NCBI GenBank assembly: GCA_029964075.1
Contig: CM057142.1
Span: forward strand, 38,938,392 to 39,002,391
Direction of reading: 5' to 3'
DNA length: 64,000 bases
Source: Patiria pectinifera
Taxonomy: Eukaryota > Echinodermata > Asteroidea > Valvatida > Asterinidae
This document shows positions 28,101 through 36,570 of the stretch, piece after piece. The notes beneath the pieces are model-generated. The model searched no databases. It saw only the letters and a program-made list of their open reading frames with translations, and was not told the DNA's origin. The stretch's first letter is position 1, and each line of letters opens with the position of its first letter. The position numbers and the translations under genes were made by a program.

Positions 28101-31100
28101 TTAGGATAACCGGATTTTGAAATCTCCAATTTCTCCCATCACTTGTTAACAAATGTTCATTCTGCATTTGGCGCTGTTTATAGGCAACTAATACAAAACA
28201 TGAAATAAAAATTTTAAAAAAATACTGGACAACAACTGCAAAACCAAGGGTGGGTGCAGCATATATTTTGTTCCCCGGATAAACAGATTTAGTTATTGCA
28301 TGATTTTTTTTAGGTTGGGTGGGATAACGAACACACAGGTATTTTTTTATCAGGCAAGCACTTCATTTAACAAGAGTAAGTAAATATAGCCAGACGGTAG
28401 TGCTTGCATTGCAGTCATAGGACAGCACACGTACTTGAGCGATAAAAAAAACCTGAAAACAACCCAGAACTGCAGTTTTGGAACATATGGTTATTTCATG
28501 AGAGAACGGTCCAAGTTACAAGAATAACACTATAATTTCCATCTCGACGACGGTCTAGCTACACTGTACACACGTACCAGACAGGCACCGGGTTTTATTG
28601 TTATTCAGATTTAGCAATGGGTAAGCTTGGTTGACTTACTTTCTGCACGTCTATCACCGAAGGGTCATGAACTTGCAGGGATTTTTACAACCTTGATACT
28701 ACTCCTACATGCGTTTCTAAATATTTACAGAACACCCAGGGCCACTTTTATTGGGGACTGTCTTCTGTTTTTTACAAATATTTACCAAGACTGTTTGATT
28801 GTTAAAAAAAGAAAATATAAGTTATGCCTTATGCCTAACTTGTCTCAAACTGCCTAGGTTTTCGTTCACTTTGCTTCGCGGATTTAGGGATTGAAAAATG
28901 CCTACTTGTTTGTGGGCTTTTCTACGCTAATCCCAGACATGCCCTATTGGAAATGAATAAAGACCTCTTGATAATATGATTGTGGGGAATCTATGCCACA
29001 GGGCACTCGACAAATTACACAGGTGAACGGAGGTGGTATTTGTACACAATACAAGTTTGCAAATTCCTGCAGTACCTATAGGTGGGGCAAGCCTAGGGAA
29101 TCTGACTTAGTTCTTTTTTGGAAAAGTGGACAAGACTAGCCTTTGGAAACCTAATTTGCCCTAACCCCCTAGGCCCTTGTTGCTTACAACCATCCTCAAT
29201 CCTCCAAAATCCTCCAAAATTTTCCAAAATTTTGCAACTCCGCCTAAATTTTTCAAAATTGTCAGACAGTCCTGCCTCAAAATGCATTCATCCTCAATCC
29301 TCCAAAATCCTCCTCATCCCAAAACTTTGCACTCGTGTTTAAATGAAGGATAACCAACGCCAAATCCTTCAAAATCATCAGACAGTCCTGCCTCAAAATG
29401 CATTCATCCTCAATCCTCCAAAATCCTCTTGTGCTTCAATCACCATTCATCCTCAATCCTCCAAAATCCTCATGTGCTTCAATCACCATTCATCCTCAAT
29501 CCTCCAGAATCCTCACTTGATTCAATCACCATTCATCCTCAATCCTCTAGAATCCTCCAAAACCGCCAGGAGGATTTTGGAGGAGTGAGGTGGGTTAGGG
29601 TTCCCATGATCTTAGCATGTGTATATCCTTCATCAATTTCAATAAAGGTCTTTCCTAAATGTTGTGTTTTTTGTGTGAGAGAGCTGCTTTAATTTTAGCC
29701 CTAACCCTCCTCAATCTTCCAACATCCTCCAGGCAGTTTTGAAGGATTTTGGAGGATTGAGGCTGAACATTTGGCAAAAATGGGTCAATTGATTTTGGAG
29801 GATGCACTGTGTTCGTAGGCTGTACCCAGCATTGTTTACGTTCAGTCAGGCATAGTTGACCCCTGCTCCATAGCATCCGCACTGCTTCTGAATGTCATCG
29901 GCACTGCCTCGATCAACCCATTAACAGTGATTGTTGGAGGATTTTGAAGGATTGAGGCAAGGGTCATCCCCAGCCCCCACTGAACAAATTCAAGAAATAA
30001 CAAATGATTTGGGAGGATTGTGGCTGAATCCAATCCATTGGAGGATTTTGCAGGATTGAGGATGGATTCTAGCCAAGAAATAACGGATGATTTTGGAGGA
30101 TTGAGGCTGAATCCAATTTATTTGTATGGTGGCAATTGGAGGATTCGGTTGCAACTGGAGGATGGATCCTAGCCTTTTAAAGCGCCTAGGCGGTTAGGGT
30201 TAAAACATTGACAACCTTGCTAAAAGATGTACTGTCTGTGCTCTGCAACAAATCCCATTGATTTCTGCTACTGACTTGCATGTTTTATAAATTTTGGGGA
30301 AAAAATTACCACTTACTATATCGGGTACCTGCACTCCTCTGAAAAAAAGGCTATTGTACAAAAACCTAAGATAAAAAGGTACAGCTTAGGATGCTTCCTT
30401 AGTGAATAAATAAAATTAGTCTCTTCATTTGTTTAGTCAAAAGGGTGCATGGGAATCAATCATCAAACTTCGAACCCCACTAAAGGGTTAATGAGCAATT
30501 AAGTGAAATTAGCTGAATCACTCTGATTACCTTCAAAAACAAGTTTCATGATTAAAACGAAAGCCCTGTTAAAGAATAAACCATAAAAATTACACACTTA
30601 AAGCTTTGCAACTAGAATAAAACAATACAGATGTGTAGTTACAGCACCATGCTGGGCATTTCATTCAACCCAGATGGTACCCGATCACTGGGGCCCTACC
30701 CTGAGGCTCCTGCTCAACTTCATTCAGTCAACATTTCAGAGCAATTTCCAATCCAGGTCAATGACATTCAGGGCACAGGAATGATCGCATGCATATTTTA
30801 TGGATTATAACCCTATAATAGATGCATTTTCTAATAAGTCGGTCTAGCAGTTCGAAACAATTGTCATAGAAAACATTGATCGGTACTAAAAAAAATAAAA
30901 ACAAAAGACAAACTTTGTCTCAACACTTGTCAAACTGCAAACTTTGTTTAAATGTTTTCTAGGTCCATTCTAATGTTGTTTTTTGGGTAGTATCGAAGGG
31001 CCACGTTTTCAAGTGGGTCTTCGTTTAGGAGTGAGTCTTGTTTTCGAGTGGGTCTTCAGTCTTCGTTTAAGGGGTCTTCGTTTTTGATACTTTTTTTTTC

Positions 31101-31742
31101 CCTGCCAAATTTTGCATTTTAAGCACACAACACTGACCCATCAAATGACATTGTAGCACTTTTATATTACATTTTTATTACATTTATTACATACACATGT
31201 ATACATTGTATACTCCTTGATAAATTAAAAAAACCTACACTGCTGGTGCTCACTCTGAGTCTGAGGCAGCATATATAGTTTATAGGGAGCAGCAGCCAGG
31301 GTGGTTTTTGGAGCAGAATTACTCATTTATTCCGATCTACTGACTCTTTAATACTGAGCTGTGGATAATTGCCCATTCACAACCCAGGATGAAAGTCTAA
31401 CACGTGAAATCTAATCTAACAATTCTTCACTCAGTATCCTAACAAACCCTCCATTATAATTATGTACTGTTATATACCGCTCTGCAAAACATCTGTTGAA
31501 ACCCTACAAATAAGTAAAGCGTTCACAGAAAGAATCGGAACATCCAAAGCGAGCTCACGGAGCCGGAAATAATGACACAAAGGATTTAAAGAGATAGGAA
31601 GAGGCTGGGCAAGGATTCTGGCGACTGAGTGGTAGAGAGATGGAACAGATCTAAAGGAATTGGGTGTAATTACCGGTAATGCTGTTACGCAAGGAGGCAG
31701 AAGCATAGCTGTCATCAGCAGAGCTGCTACTGTTGAGAGCAT
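963..31742 (-). CDS. Papilin-like secreted matrix glycoprotein (ADAMTS-like family), 3' end outside window
   Basis: Eleven coding exons at 31674-31742, 22715-22836, 21962-22125, 15712-15842, 13030-13153, 12229-12309, 10181-10356, 7930-8062, 4458-4584, 3159-3372 and 963-1133. All phases match and the sum is 1512 nt, or 504 codons, with no internal stop. Order: signal peptide (1-23), TSP1-1 (about 35-86), ADAMTS-type cysteine-rich region (87 to ~200), spacer (to ~315), TSP1-2 (319-374), TSP1-3 (377-437), TSP1-4 (440-492), start of TSP1-5 (497 on). The signal exon joins directly to TSP1-1, so there is no metalloprotease domain. That layout, with motifs such as CELNCMPKG and VIDGTRC, is the papilin cassette. 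Papilins are secreted basement-membrane proteins, and the family includes an inhibitor of procollagen N-proteinase. Kunitz, Ig and PLAC domains would lie beyond position 1. An ADAMTSL protein is the main alternative. Confidence 0.88.
2633..3112. mobile_element. Fold-back element in papilin-like intron
   Basis: The left arm (about 2633-2810) and the reverse complement of the right arm (about 2930-3112) share TAGCCTTGGTCAAGG, GCCGCTAACA and GGCTACAATATGCAAATC in the same order, with moderate divergence. The loop is about 120 bp. Both ends start near TAGCCTTGG, as in a non-autonomous fold-back or MITE-type transposon. No coding capacity is seen. Confidence 0.65.
3159..3372 (-). CDS. Papilin-like exon: TSP1-3
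   Basis: Acceptor CATATGTAG, donor TCCCAG|GTTGGT, phase 2 in and 0 out, 214 bp. It encodes [20 protein letters not shown] with cysteines to CTAAPCP, then DWTTGNWSQ, the first strand of TSP1-4. All six TSP1 cysteines are present. Confidence 0.92.
4185..4439. repeat. Dispersed repeat, copy A (related to 58535-58760)
   Basis: It shares with 58535-58760 the ordered blocks GAATTATTGTCTGGCAGC, TAATTTG, GTCTCATTCAAAAGTGA, GATGAAATTCGAAAA and a GGGAAATGCAACTTTAA end. It ends in TTAA at 4436-4439, 18 bp from the donor of the TSP1-2 exon. It is probably a non-autonomous DNA element. Confidence 0.6.
4458..4584 (-). CDS. Papilin-like exon: remainder of TSP1-2
   Basis: Acceptor CCAAAAG|GTCACC, phase 1 in and 2 out, 127 bp. 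It encodes [15 protein letters not shown], then LCDP and [11 protein letters not shown], completing TSP1-2. The donor used is AAG|GTTCGT. A better-looking GTGAGT lies 4 bp further on but breaks the frame into the next exon. The acceptor has a poor pyrimidine tract, so this exon is slightly less certain than its neighbours. A TTAA-ended repeat begins 18 bp past the donor. Confidence 0.82.
5385..5500 (+). repeat. Short tandem repeat of a ~30-bp unit
   Basis: Three degenerate copies of a unit reading GCTGGAACACATTTTTGCCAG are followed by a C-rich run. It lies in an intron of the papilin-like gene. Confidence 0.55.
6360..6725 (-). mobile_element. tRNA-derived SINE, near full length
   Basis: Read on the minus strand, the head carries a B-box-like GGTTCAAATCC (near 6665). 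The body has TTGAGCAAGGCACTTTACC, GGATGGGAAGTAAAGCCGT and AAAGAACCCAGTAACACTT, and a 3' part has the motifs CCTTGAGTACC and GTGCCTTGAG. The body matches the element at 33548-33815 and the 3' part matches 7475-7680 and 61828-61930. Ends are approximate. Confidence 0.7.
7475..7680 (-). mobile_element. SINE 3' fragment
   Basis: TAATAATAAT is followed by GCGTCTTATATAGCACAC, ATATCTACC, GTACTCAAGGTGCTAG and a segment matching 6400-6500 (GAATGAAGTTTATGAGA, CACCCATTATGTAGCACC). It is a truncated copy of the same SINE family as 6360-6725, in the same orientation. Confidence 0.65.
7930..8062 (-). CDS. Papilin-like exon: end of spacer, start of TSP1-2
   Basis: Acceptor CACCGTAG, donor GGAGGGG|GTAAGT, phase 0 in and 1 out, 133 bp. 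It encodes [17 protein letters not shown], then a short linker and [18 protein letters not shown], the opening of a second TSP1 domain. Human papilin has the same order of spacer end, linker and FSW. Confidence 0.92.
8660..8678. repeat. (CA)n microsatellite
   Basis: A run of CA dinucleotides, about 8 units, in an intron. Confidence 0.8.
9175..9640. repeat. Dispersed repeat, copy 1 (split by a MITE)
   Basis: It matches 21600-21855 in two blocks: 9175-9336 (ATGGGCTCC, CCCTCAATGGTAAGAAAGG, TGTGCACATTCAGAATAA) and about 9530-9625 (CCCTCTCTTGTTCGCGCATGG region). The intervening 9337-9522 is a separate inserted element. Copy 2 lacks it. Confidence 0.55.
9337..9522. mobile_element. Short inverted-repeat element nested in another repeat
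   Basis: The left end reads CTATAGACCATTACCATG and the right end, reversed, CTATTGACCTTTATCATG. These are imperfect terminal inverted repeats about 185 bp apart. It interrupts the dispersed repeat at 9175-9640, so it is the younger insertion. Confidence 0.5.
10181..10356 (-). CDS. Papilin-like exon: central spacer
   Basis: Acceptor TTTCCAG, phase 1 in and 0 out, 176 bp. It encodes [20 protein letters not shown], then VIYYER and [11 protein letters not shown]. The donor is a weak GTTGGT. It was chosen because it alone keeps phase with the next exon and reproduces the family spacing across EPLFVV-LVTQERN. Confidence 0.9.
12229..12309 (-). CDS. Papilin-like exon: start of spacer
   Basis: Acceptor ATCCCAG, donor CTTGG|GTAAGC, phase 1 in and out, 81 bp. 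It encodes 27 residues containing [16 protein letters not shown] and SNNFL. This is the beta-strand opening of the ADAMTS spacer module. The junction gives LPFG-YNDIL upstream and NFL-ALRNADG downstream, both typical of the family. Confidence 0.9.
13030..13153 (-). CDS. Papilin-like exon: end of cysteine-rich region
   Basis: Acceptor GTTTCAG, donor ATTCG|GTGCGT, phase 0 in and 1 out, 124 bp. It encodes [17 protein letters not shown] and [13 protein letters not shown], the family signature GCD...EDxCxxCxGxGxxC that ends the cysteine-rich region before the spacer. Confidence 0.94.
13259..13402. mobile_element. 144-bp MITE with TA target duplication
   Basis: The left end CTCTCTAAATTTGGAAGAGT and the reversed right end CTCTCTGAATGTAAAAGAGT are terminal inverted repeats. 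TA lies on both sides (13257-13258 and 13403-13404). Inside are repeated ACTCTTTTA and AGAGTG motifs. This is the size and target of a Tc1/mariner-type MITE. Confidence 0.7.
15712..15842 (-). CDS. Papilin-like exon: core of cysteine-rich region
   Basis: Acceptor GCCACAG, donor TGTATG|GTACGT, phase 1 in and 0 out, 131 bp. It encodes [18 protein letters not shown], then VIDGTRC and DVCVNGDCM. This is the most conserved block of the ADAMTS, ADAMTSL and papilin cysteine-rich domain. The CMPKG and YYR spelling is closest to papilin among the family members I recall. Confidence 0.95.
16024..16166. repeat. Dispersed repeat with two hairpins, copy 1
   Basis: It matches 56339-56465 over most of its length. 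It contains GGTTCTGAAAAGAACC (16090-16105; six-bp stem, four-base loop) and CGGTCA/TGACCG (16127-16146). On the minus strand the first hairpin reads GGTTCTTTTCAGAACC, which fits the histone-mRNA stem-loop consensus GGYYCTTTTCAGRRCC. Confidence 0.65.
17715..18013 (+). mobile_element. tRNA-derived SINE with TAA tail
   Basis: The head has an A-box-like TTGGCGTAGCGG and a B-box CGGGTTCGAATCTC (17770s). The central part reads GGGTTTTCAGTCCCTGCC and GGTTTTCCTCCGCCTCTAAA, of the kind conserved in some animal SINE cores. It ends in an A-run followed by (TAA)n. It differs from the SINE family at 6360-6725. Confidence 0.75.
18211..18242. repeat. Perfect 14-bp inverted repeat with 4-base loop
   Basis: CATTAGGGAGACAT, then GAAA, then ATGTCTCCCTAATG. 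It follows a 14-base G run and sits in sequence loosely matching 6806-6875. It is probably part of a degraded MITE. Confidence 0.6.
20260..20402. mobile_element. 143-bp MITE, CAGGCATGCAACT family
   Basis: Terminal inverted repeats CAGGCATGCAACT and TTGCATGCCTG. The inside shares CAGACTTTGTACA and ATGGCA with 36887-37037, 47299-47441 and 55730-55871. The flanks AACATT (left) and AATATT (right) match at 5 of 6 positions. Confidence 0.8.
21600..21855. repeat. Dispersed repeat, copy 2
   Basis: The uninterrupted counterpart of 9175-9640: ATGGGCTCCTTGG, CCCTCAACGGCAAGAAAGG, TGTGCACACTCAGAATAAA, then a C/G-rich tail. It ends about 110 bp before the donor end of the papilin-like exon at 21962. Confidence 0.55.
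21962..22125 (-). CDS. Papilin-like exon: end of TSP1-1, start of cysteine-rich region
   Basis: Acceptor TTTGAGCAG, donor TTGGAG|GTAACT, phase 2 in and 1 out, 164 bp. It contains [11 protein letters not shown] and NIQDCPEG, which close TSP1-1, then [11 protein letters not shown] and FFSWVPYLG, the start of the ADAMTS cysteine-rich module. The peptide layout matches human papilin residue for residue in spacing. Confidence 0.92.
22715..22836 (-). CDS. Papilin-like exon: first half of TSP1-1
   Basis: Acceptor TTGACAG, donor GCAAG|GTATTA, phase 0 in and 2 out, 122 bp. It encodes residues 24-64 with the hallmark [11 protein letters not shown] and SRSCGGG of a thrombospondin type 1 repeat, including the tryptophans used for C-mannosylation and the CSxxCGGG turn. 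It follows the signal exon across an intron of about 8.8 kb. Confidence 0.9.
29159..29600. mobile_element. Fold-back element with ATCCTCC arrays, copy 1
   Basis: It starts CCCTAACCCCCTAGGCC and ends GGTGGGTTAGGG. The body is a chain of CAATCCTCCAAAATCCTC units, with inverted GGAGGATTTTGGAGG only at the right end. It is close to copy 2 (29699-30199) and resembles 43053-43457. No coding capacity. Confidence 0.6.
29699..30199. mobile_element. Fold-back element with GGAGGATT arrays, copy 2
   Basis: It starts CCCTAACCCTCC and ends CGCCTAGGCGGTTAGGG. ATCCTCC units lie at the left, and many TTTTGGAGGATTGAGGCTG units lie at the right. The central unique part (GGATGCACTGTG, TTGACCCCTGC, CACTGCC) aligns with 43130-43330. 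Confidence 0.65.
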
Positions 31743-31761
31743 GGTTGATTGCCGACAAGTC
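31674..31761 (-). CDS. Papilin-like exon: 5' leader plus signal peptide
   Basis: Acceptor CCACCAG lies at 31762 and above; the ATG is at 31742-31740; the donor is CCG|GTAATT with phase 0. It encodes 23 residues starting [18 protein letters not shown], a short N-region followed by a hydrophobic core and a plausible cleavage after TALP. Positions 31743-31761 would be untranslated unless the in-frame ATG in the upstream exon is used. In human papilin the signal peptide likewise runs straight into the first TSP1 domain. Confidence 0.75.
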
Positions 31762-32461
31762 CTGGTGGCAAAAATAAAACCAAAGGGTTATTTAGGACTA
31801 ACAGTTTATCAATTTGAAGTGGAAATTTGTTTCTCTTCTGCTTCAAACTTCTTGAATTCAGACATGAAACAGGTGGGGTTGTCTGGCTTGATCTGTCAGG
31901 CACTGCTAATAATAGTTTTGATATCAACAAAGACCGAAAGTCAAGACCCAGACAAAGACTAGGCCTATTACTGGCAATAGTCTCTCCATGACTCACCGAT
32001 AGGATCAGCCAGGGTAATTCCTGCTTCAGCAAGAGGGGATTCTCCTAATACTCTAATTGGTTTCTCAAGGCTATCCCTAGGGGTTTGAATTTAAAAAAAA
32101 GGCCAATTCTTCACTGCAAGTTGAAACCTTTCAGAACAGAAACTTCTTTTAATAACTCTGAGTGAGAGTAAACAGTTTGATTTTCCATATGGCTTGGAGA
32201 AGTTGGCTTGTGAAAGTGGGATGAATTAGCGCATGAAATCCACAGGGGTTGCTGGTTCAGACAATACACCAAGATGATGATAGGTTTCGGTTCAGGATCA
32301 AGACCCAAAAGATCATGAAATCTCGGGCATGAAAATAATATTCTTGATTGCAATATAATGCTTAACAGCTATGGTCCAAAAATGGATGAAAAACTCAGCT
32401 TGGCAGTCAACAAACTTCTTCACCTGCCCTTTTTAAAGATTTCAAGATGCGTATCCTTTTC

Positions 32462-32795
32462 ATACAAGAGCCTCTCAACCCGGGTTGAACTCAATGCTGG
32501 GCGAACCCAGTGCTGCCCCGGGTTGAGTTTTCGATTTTTTAACCCTGCGTTCAACCCCGCATCATTCACACTTGTTTCGTGCAAACTGTTTTGAGTAGCC
32601 CCTGCGAGAATTTCAACCGGGGTTGAAAATCTCAACCCTGGTCTGGAGCAGGGTCGAGTTCAACCCAGGGCGAAATAAAATCAATCTCAGGGTTGACGCA
32701 GGGTTGGCAATGGGTTGTGAAACGCCACATGTTTTCAACCCTGCATGAACCCCGAGATTTGTCTAGTACTAGTGTGAAAGGGCCTATGGGTTTCA
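32462..32795. repeat. Repeat rich in CAACCC/GGGTTG
   Basis: It carries about a dozen copies, in both orientations, of CAACCCGGGTTGA-like motifs, with ATTCACACTTG inside and CTAGTGTGAAAGGG at the right. A shorter relative lies at 62430-62520. It is probably a degraded non-autonomous transposon. Confidence 0.45.
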
Positions 32796-33003
32796 CCATA
32801 GTGCCTACTTGTTGGGTGGGAGTCCTGAGTGTTAAAGAGGGGTTGTGGTTAAACACAATGTGCTCTCTGTACATAACATGATATCCAAATTGACCAATCC
32901 ACAGCTTAGTTCACATTTCTGATCGAAATGACGTCACAGACTCCAAAGACCACTCCGATTGGCTGGCGCGCGGGGTCGAACAAAACTGTCTTATCCTCAG
33001 ACT

Positions 33004-33230
33004 AGGCAAACAACAGCCCCCCCCCCCAATTGACCTATCGTCACTTGCGAGTTAGCCACGCCCCTTAGAGTTAGACAACCCTATGGAATTTTTGTACACT
33101 AAGCTTTGTTTGTCTCAGATTTTGCGCATTCCGCTTCCATTTGTATATCATGCAATTGGACAACATTTCACAAGCTGCTTTGACGCGATTCTACCGCGAT
33201 AGGTCAATTGGGCGATTGGGGGGTTTGCCT
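33004..33230. mobile_element. 227-bp inverted-repeat MITE
   Basis: The ends read AGGCAAAC and GTTTGCCT. Just inside them is a perfect 14-bp inverted pair, CAATTGACCTATCG (33028) and CGATAGGTCAATTG (33197). It lies between the putative first exon and the signal exon of the papilin-like gene. Confidence 0.55.
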
Positions 33231-33547
33231 TGAATGAATTTTGTCTTTTTATATAGAAAAAAATCCGCAAATAGGAAGTGGGCCTAAAACTGTATCCTGA
33301 CGTCACAAAATATAAGCCACTGACATTCACTAATCACACGCTGGGAAAGTGGGGTCAGCATACTTTGTTTTACCCCACAGGCACAGGATTAACCTTAACC
33401 TTCTAAAACATCTTTCAAGTAGGCCAACTAAATGTGTAGCAAATAACATGGAGCATGCACTGAGCAAGTAAAGAGCGTAAAGCGTGCTTACTGCGTAGTG
33501 CGAAAGCGGAGTACATGGTTTGCCCTTCAGCTGCCCAACCCCTGGGA

Positions 33548-33815
33548 GTGTCATGGCCGAGCGGTTAAGAGCACCGAACCCAAGCTCTGGTGTTTCTGAT
33601 CAGCAGAGTGTGGGTTTGAGTCCTGGTCTTGACACTTGTGTCCTTAAGCAAGGTATTTAACCATTTTTGCTTCGTTCTTCGGATGGGACATAAAGCCGTA
33701 GCCTAGGTCCCGTTCATTGTATTATAAATGCACGTAAAATTAAAAGAACCCAGTAGGCCTAACACTTATCGCTAAGAGAGGGGTTCGCCCCAGGGGTTCG
33801 CCCCTCATATGAGAC
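33548..33815 (+). mobile_element. tRNA-derived SINE, 5' part
   Basis: The head GTCATGGCCGAGCGGTTAAG (A-box) and GGGTTTGAGTCCTGG (B-box) resembles a class II (Leu/Ser) tRNA. The body AAGCAAGGTATTTAACC, GGATGGGACATAAAGCCGTA and AAAAGAACCCAGTAGGC matches the SINE at 6360-6725. It is not a functional tRNA gene, because there is no CCA-end stem closure and the SINE body follows. Confidence 0.7.
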
Positions 33816-34219
33816 TGCACTTTCAAGGAAGGAAATGAGTCTCAAACATAGTCATCATTTATGATAAATTTCCAGAAATTTTGAAATCTAGACTTTTTTC
33901 ACTGGATTTTCGCTATGGATCAGCTACATAATACCTGATTAATAACAAGACGTCCAGTTATCCTGTAATTTAAGGGGAAATTTTGAGAGAATTTGTCCGA
34001 AATATTTGCATCATTTTGAGTTAATGGGCCATGAACCTTTTGATTTCCATCATGTCCATGGGTGGCGAATATCTGAGTTATGTTCTTTTTTTTACAGTCC
34101 AGGGCCCGGGGCCTGTTTCCCGAACATTTTGAGTTAGTACATTCTGCTTTAAATTGTAACATAACGTTATGCTTTCAAAATTCAAGAACAAGAAATGTGT
34201 TTTGTTTCGAGTACTTTAC

Positions 34220-34350
34220 CTCATTTCTTTGGAGCCGGAGCTAAGCTGCATCCACGGTCGCGGTCGATGAAGCCGATCCACTTCGTCGTCCAAATTACAC
34301 AGTAGCTAGCAGCAGTACCAATGCATGCAACGTAGGTTACAAACACGTGC
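34220..34350 (-). promoter_or_regulatory. Putative first exon and promoter of the papilin-like gene
   Basis: On the minus strand a donor AATGAG|GTAAAG occurs at 34220/34219, upstream of the signal-peptide exon. A TATA-like ATTAATA lies at about 34377-34386, which would put a start site near 34350. The sequence is locally rich in CpG compared with its surroundings. An ATG at 34251-34249 reads in frame through the proposed junction into the ATG at 31742 and would add 17 residues before the hydrophobic signal. The exon's 5' limit is a guess. No transcript evidence is available, so this rests only on splice-site fit and position. Confidence 0.35.
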
Positions 34351-34699
34351 CAACTGAATACTCGCGCCGACGCCGTATTAATATGTATGGTTGTAACACA
34401 AAATTATGAATGGATCACATCACCAGATTCAAAATACACGCCCACACAGTGACAGGTACCGCGTGCGTAAAGGTAGGAGGCCGGGATAGGAGGGGTCACT
34501 GCGTCAACCCCATCCCAGACGCATCATTGGGCATGAGGCGAAGAGGTGGAGCTATGCAAATATAAGCTGGAGTCACCGAACTTTCCATCCAATCAGCAGT
34601 CATTTGAGGACACTGGCCGGATCTCAACGTATGGCGCGCTGCATTGCATTTAGCAGTGCTCGTGCCGCTAGAACTCTCTAAATACACAGGTGCTGTAAG

Positions 34700-34741
34700 G
34701 GTCGTGTACATGTACATGTACATGTACATGTACATGTACGT
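34700..34741. repeat. (GTACAT)n microsatellite
   Basis: About six perfect copies of a self-complementary hexamer unit, about 350 bp upstream of the putative papilin-like first exon. Confidence 0.85.
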
Positions 34742-35381
34742 CAGGCATATTGCCTGTTATAAAACCCTGCATCGGCAACTTTTGTAAACAACATCCAGAT
34801 CGTACTACGATTTTGTTCTTTGTGGGTGAATTGGCAATTTTTTTTTTTTTTACATAATCCCAAAAGAGAAAGTTGAGACAAATCTGTGATTTTTGTGTAA
34901 TATTTTCTGAACATAAAATACATGGAAAACATAGAAGTGAGGTTATACTAGTGGTATCGCTTCTATTTATGATTTCTTCTCCAAATTAATGTCTAAATGT
35001 AAGTAATCTCGCACGAAATCATCTAAAACAAACCCTATTTTTGTCTGTCATCGGCATGTGGCATCTATTATGAAGGTTTCTATCTTTTAGGAATTAAGCC
35101 TAAAAACATACTTTTAGAATCGGAGCTTTTTTCTTCACCATTAGTCCTCAAAACTTTTGAGATAATCATGAATCTGCACGCGTACGCACGATCACTGGTC
35201 GCAGTACAAATGTTGCTGTCGAGGAACACATAGGTGGCGCTATTCAATCTGCGCTGTCAGCGTGCAAACGATCATGATTAAATCCTACCACCCTGAAGAC
35301 AAGGCACATTACTTACAATTCCCCGCTATGCTGTTTGGGATATAAGTACTTTAATACTAGAAGCATATATAATTCCTGTCC

Positions 35382-35546
35382 AATGCACGGGCTCGTAGAC
35401 TTCACAACCGCCAGTTCACAGAAATTGCAGCAAGGACAAACATCTATATGCAGTCATTCCTACCCAGAACTATCCGGAAATGGAGCAAGCTCCATCAAGA
35501 CACCATAGACGCCCCAAACCACAACACCTTTAAGGATTTAATTTAG
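35382..35546 (+). pseudogene. Non-LTR retrotransposon relic: reverse transcriptase C-terminus
   Basis: A 54-codon open stretch ending in TAG contains RRLHNRQFTEIAARTNIY, SFLPRTIRKWSKL and FKDLI. The SF-PRTI-W-L pattern is the conserved tail after the polymerase domain in CR1/Jockey/L2-type LINEs and related relics. There is no upstream reverse transcriptase sequence, so it is a 5'-truncated dead copy. The clade cannot be decided from this tail. Confidence 0.7.
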
Positions 35547-36459
35547 TTCCACTTCCCCAAGGCCTCCTTGTTAGACTTTCGCGTGGAGTATTCAGGAGGA
35601 TAACTACCAAGTACCAAGTACTGTTTTCAATGCTCATACAAGCGTGTGAAAGTGGCGGAGAGAAACAGTAAATAGGGAGTGGGTCGAGGCAGGTTATGCC
35701 CTAACAGTAACAGCCAACGGCTTGGGAGGTGCCAATTGCTTGAAATATATCATAAATGTGCCTCCAGATCTTAATAAGCCAAGGTCAACGGCTTTTGTTC
35801 CAATTTTTAGATTGTTTCATTCTTCAACGATAAAATACTACAGAAAGTAACTATGAATAGTCCGTTTTTGTTTTATATTCTTTTATTTCAGTCTTACACT
35901 CGGTTCAAATCAGTTATGTGCAGTAAAATGTAAATTTATTTTAAAGATTCAAGCAGATCCGATAGTCAATTCATTACCTTGATTCAATTTCCAAATACAT
36001 GTAACGCTAAATTGGATCGATAAAAGCGGTTAATCCAAGAATAAAGATTAAATGGTCTTGTCGAAAATATTCTGAACATGATTATTTAAATTTCATATCT
36101 AAAATACATATGAATAAACATGAAGAATGATAAAGTACATCAAAAGTAATGAATTCATTTGAATGGCAGAACACTGGCTTATATTTTACACGTAGAGTAA
36201 TTAAAACAGAAGAAAGAAAAAATATAAAAACCTGACTGCTGATCAAGTAAGTTAGAACGCAATTAAACCCCTCCTATTGTTTGATCAGTCACAGACAGTC
36301 AAAAATATCTTCCACTCCCCTTGCCATGCATTTGTATACAGGTAAGTAAAAAAAAAACAGATCACATTCGTGTAAGCACTCTGAATAGTCAAATTCCATC
36401 AACAGACAGAAGAGGTCACTAGTAGGTACAGCTGGTATATCAATCACCTTCAGCCAAAG

Positions 36460-36570
36460 CATGGCTGTATCACATTAACAAGTAAATTCTTAACTGTTAA
36501 AAACAGTCACTTCAATTGATTTTGACTGCTGTGACGGCGTAGCTGAATTTGCCAGAGAGAGAGCCATAAA
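36460..36570. repeat. Dispersed repeat, copy 1 (related to 61060-61160)
   Basis: It shares ATGGCTGTATCA, TTGATTTTGACTGCTGTGA and GGCGTAGCTGAATTTGCCAG with 61060-61160. The family is unknown. Confidence 0.55.

Larger units (their letters stand above)
22837..31673. other. Long papilin-like intron
   Basis: An 8.8-kb intron between the signal-peptide exon and TSP1-1. Two fold-back elements occupy 29159-30199. A good minus-strand donor-like GACG|GTGAGT occurs near 25885, but no open frame leads into it. Apart from scattered simple-sequence runs I recognise nothing in 22.9-29.1 kb or 30.2-31.6 kb. Confidence 0.55.

Noticed and set aside
33548-33635. Possible tRNA-Leu/Ser gene (A-box and B-box present)
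   Set aside because: The acceptor stem does not close and a SINE body shared with 6360-6725 follows, so it is a SINE head.
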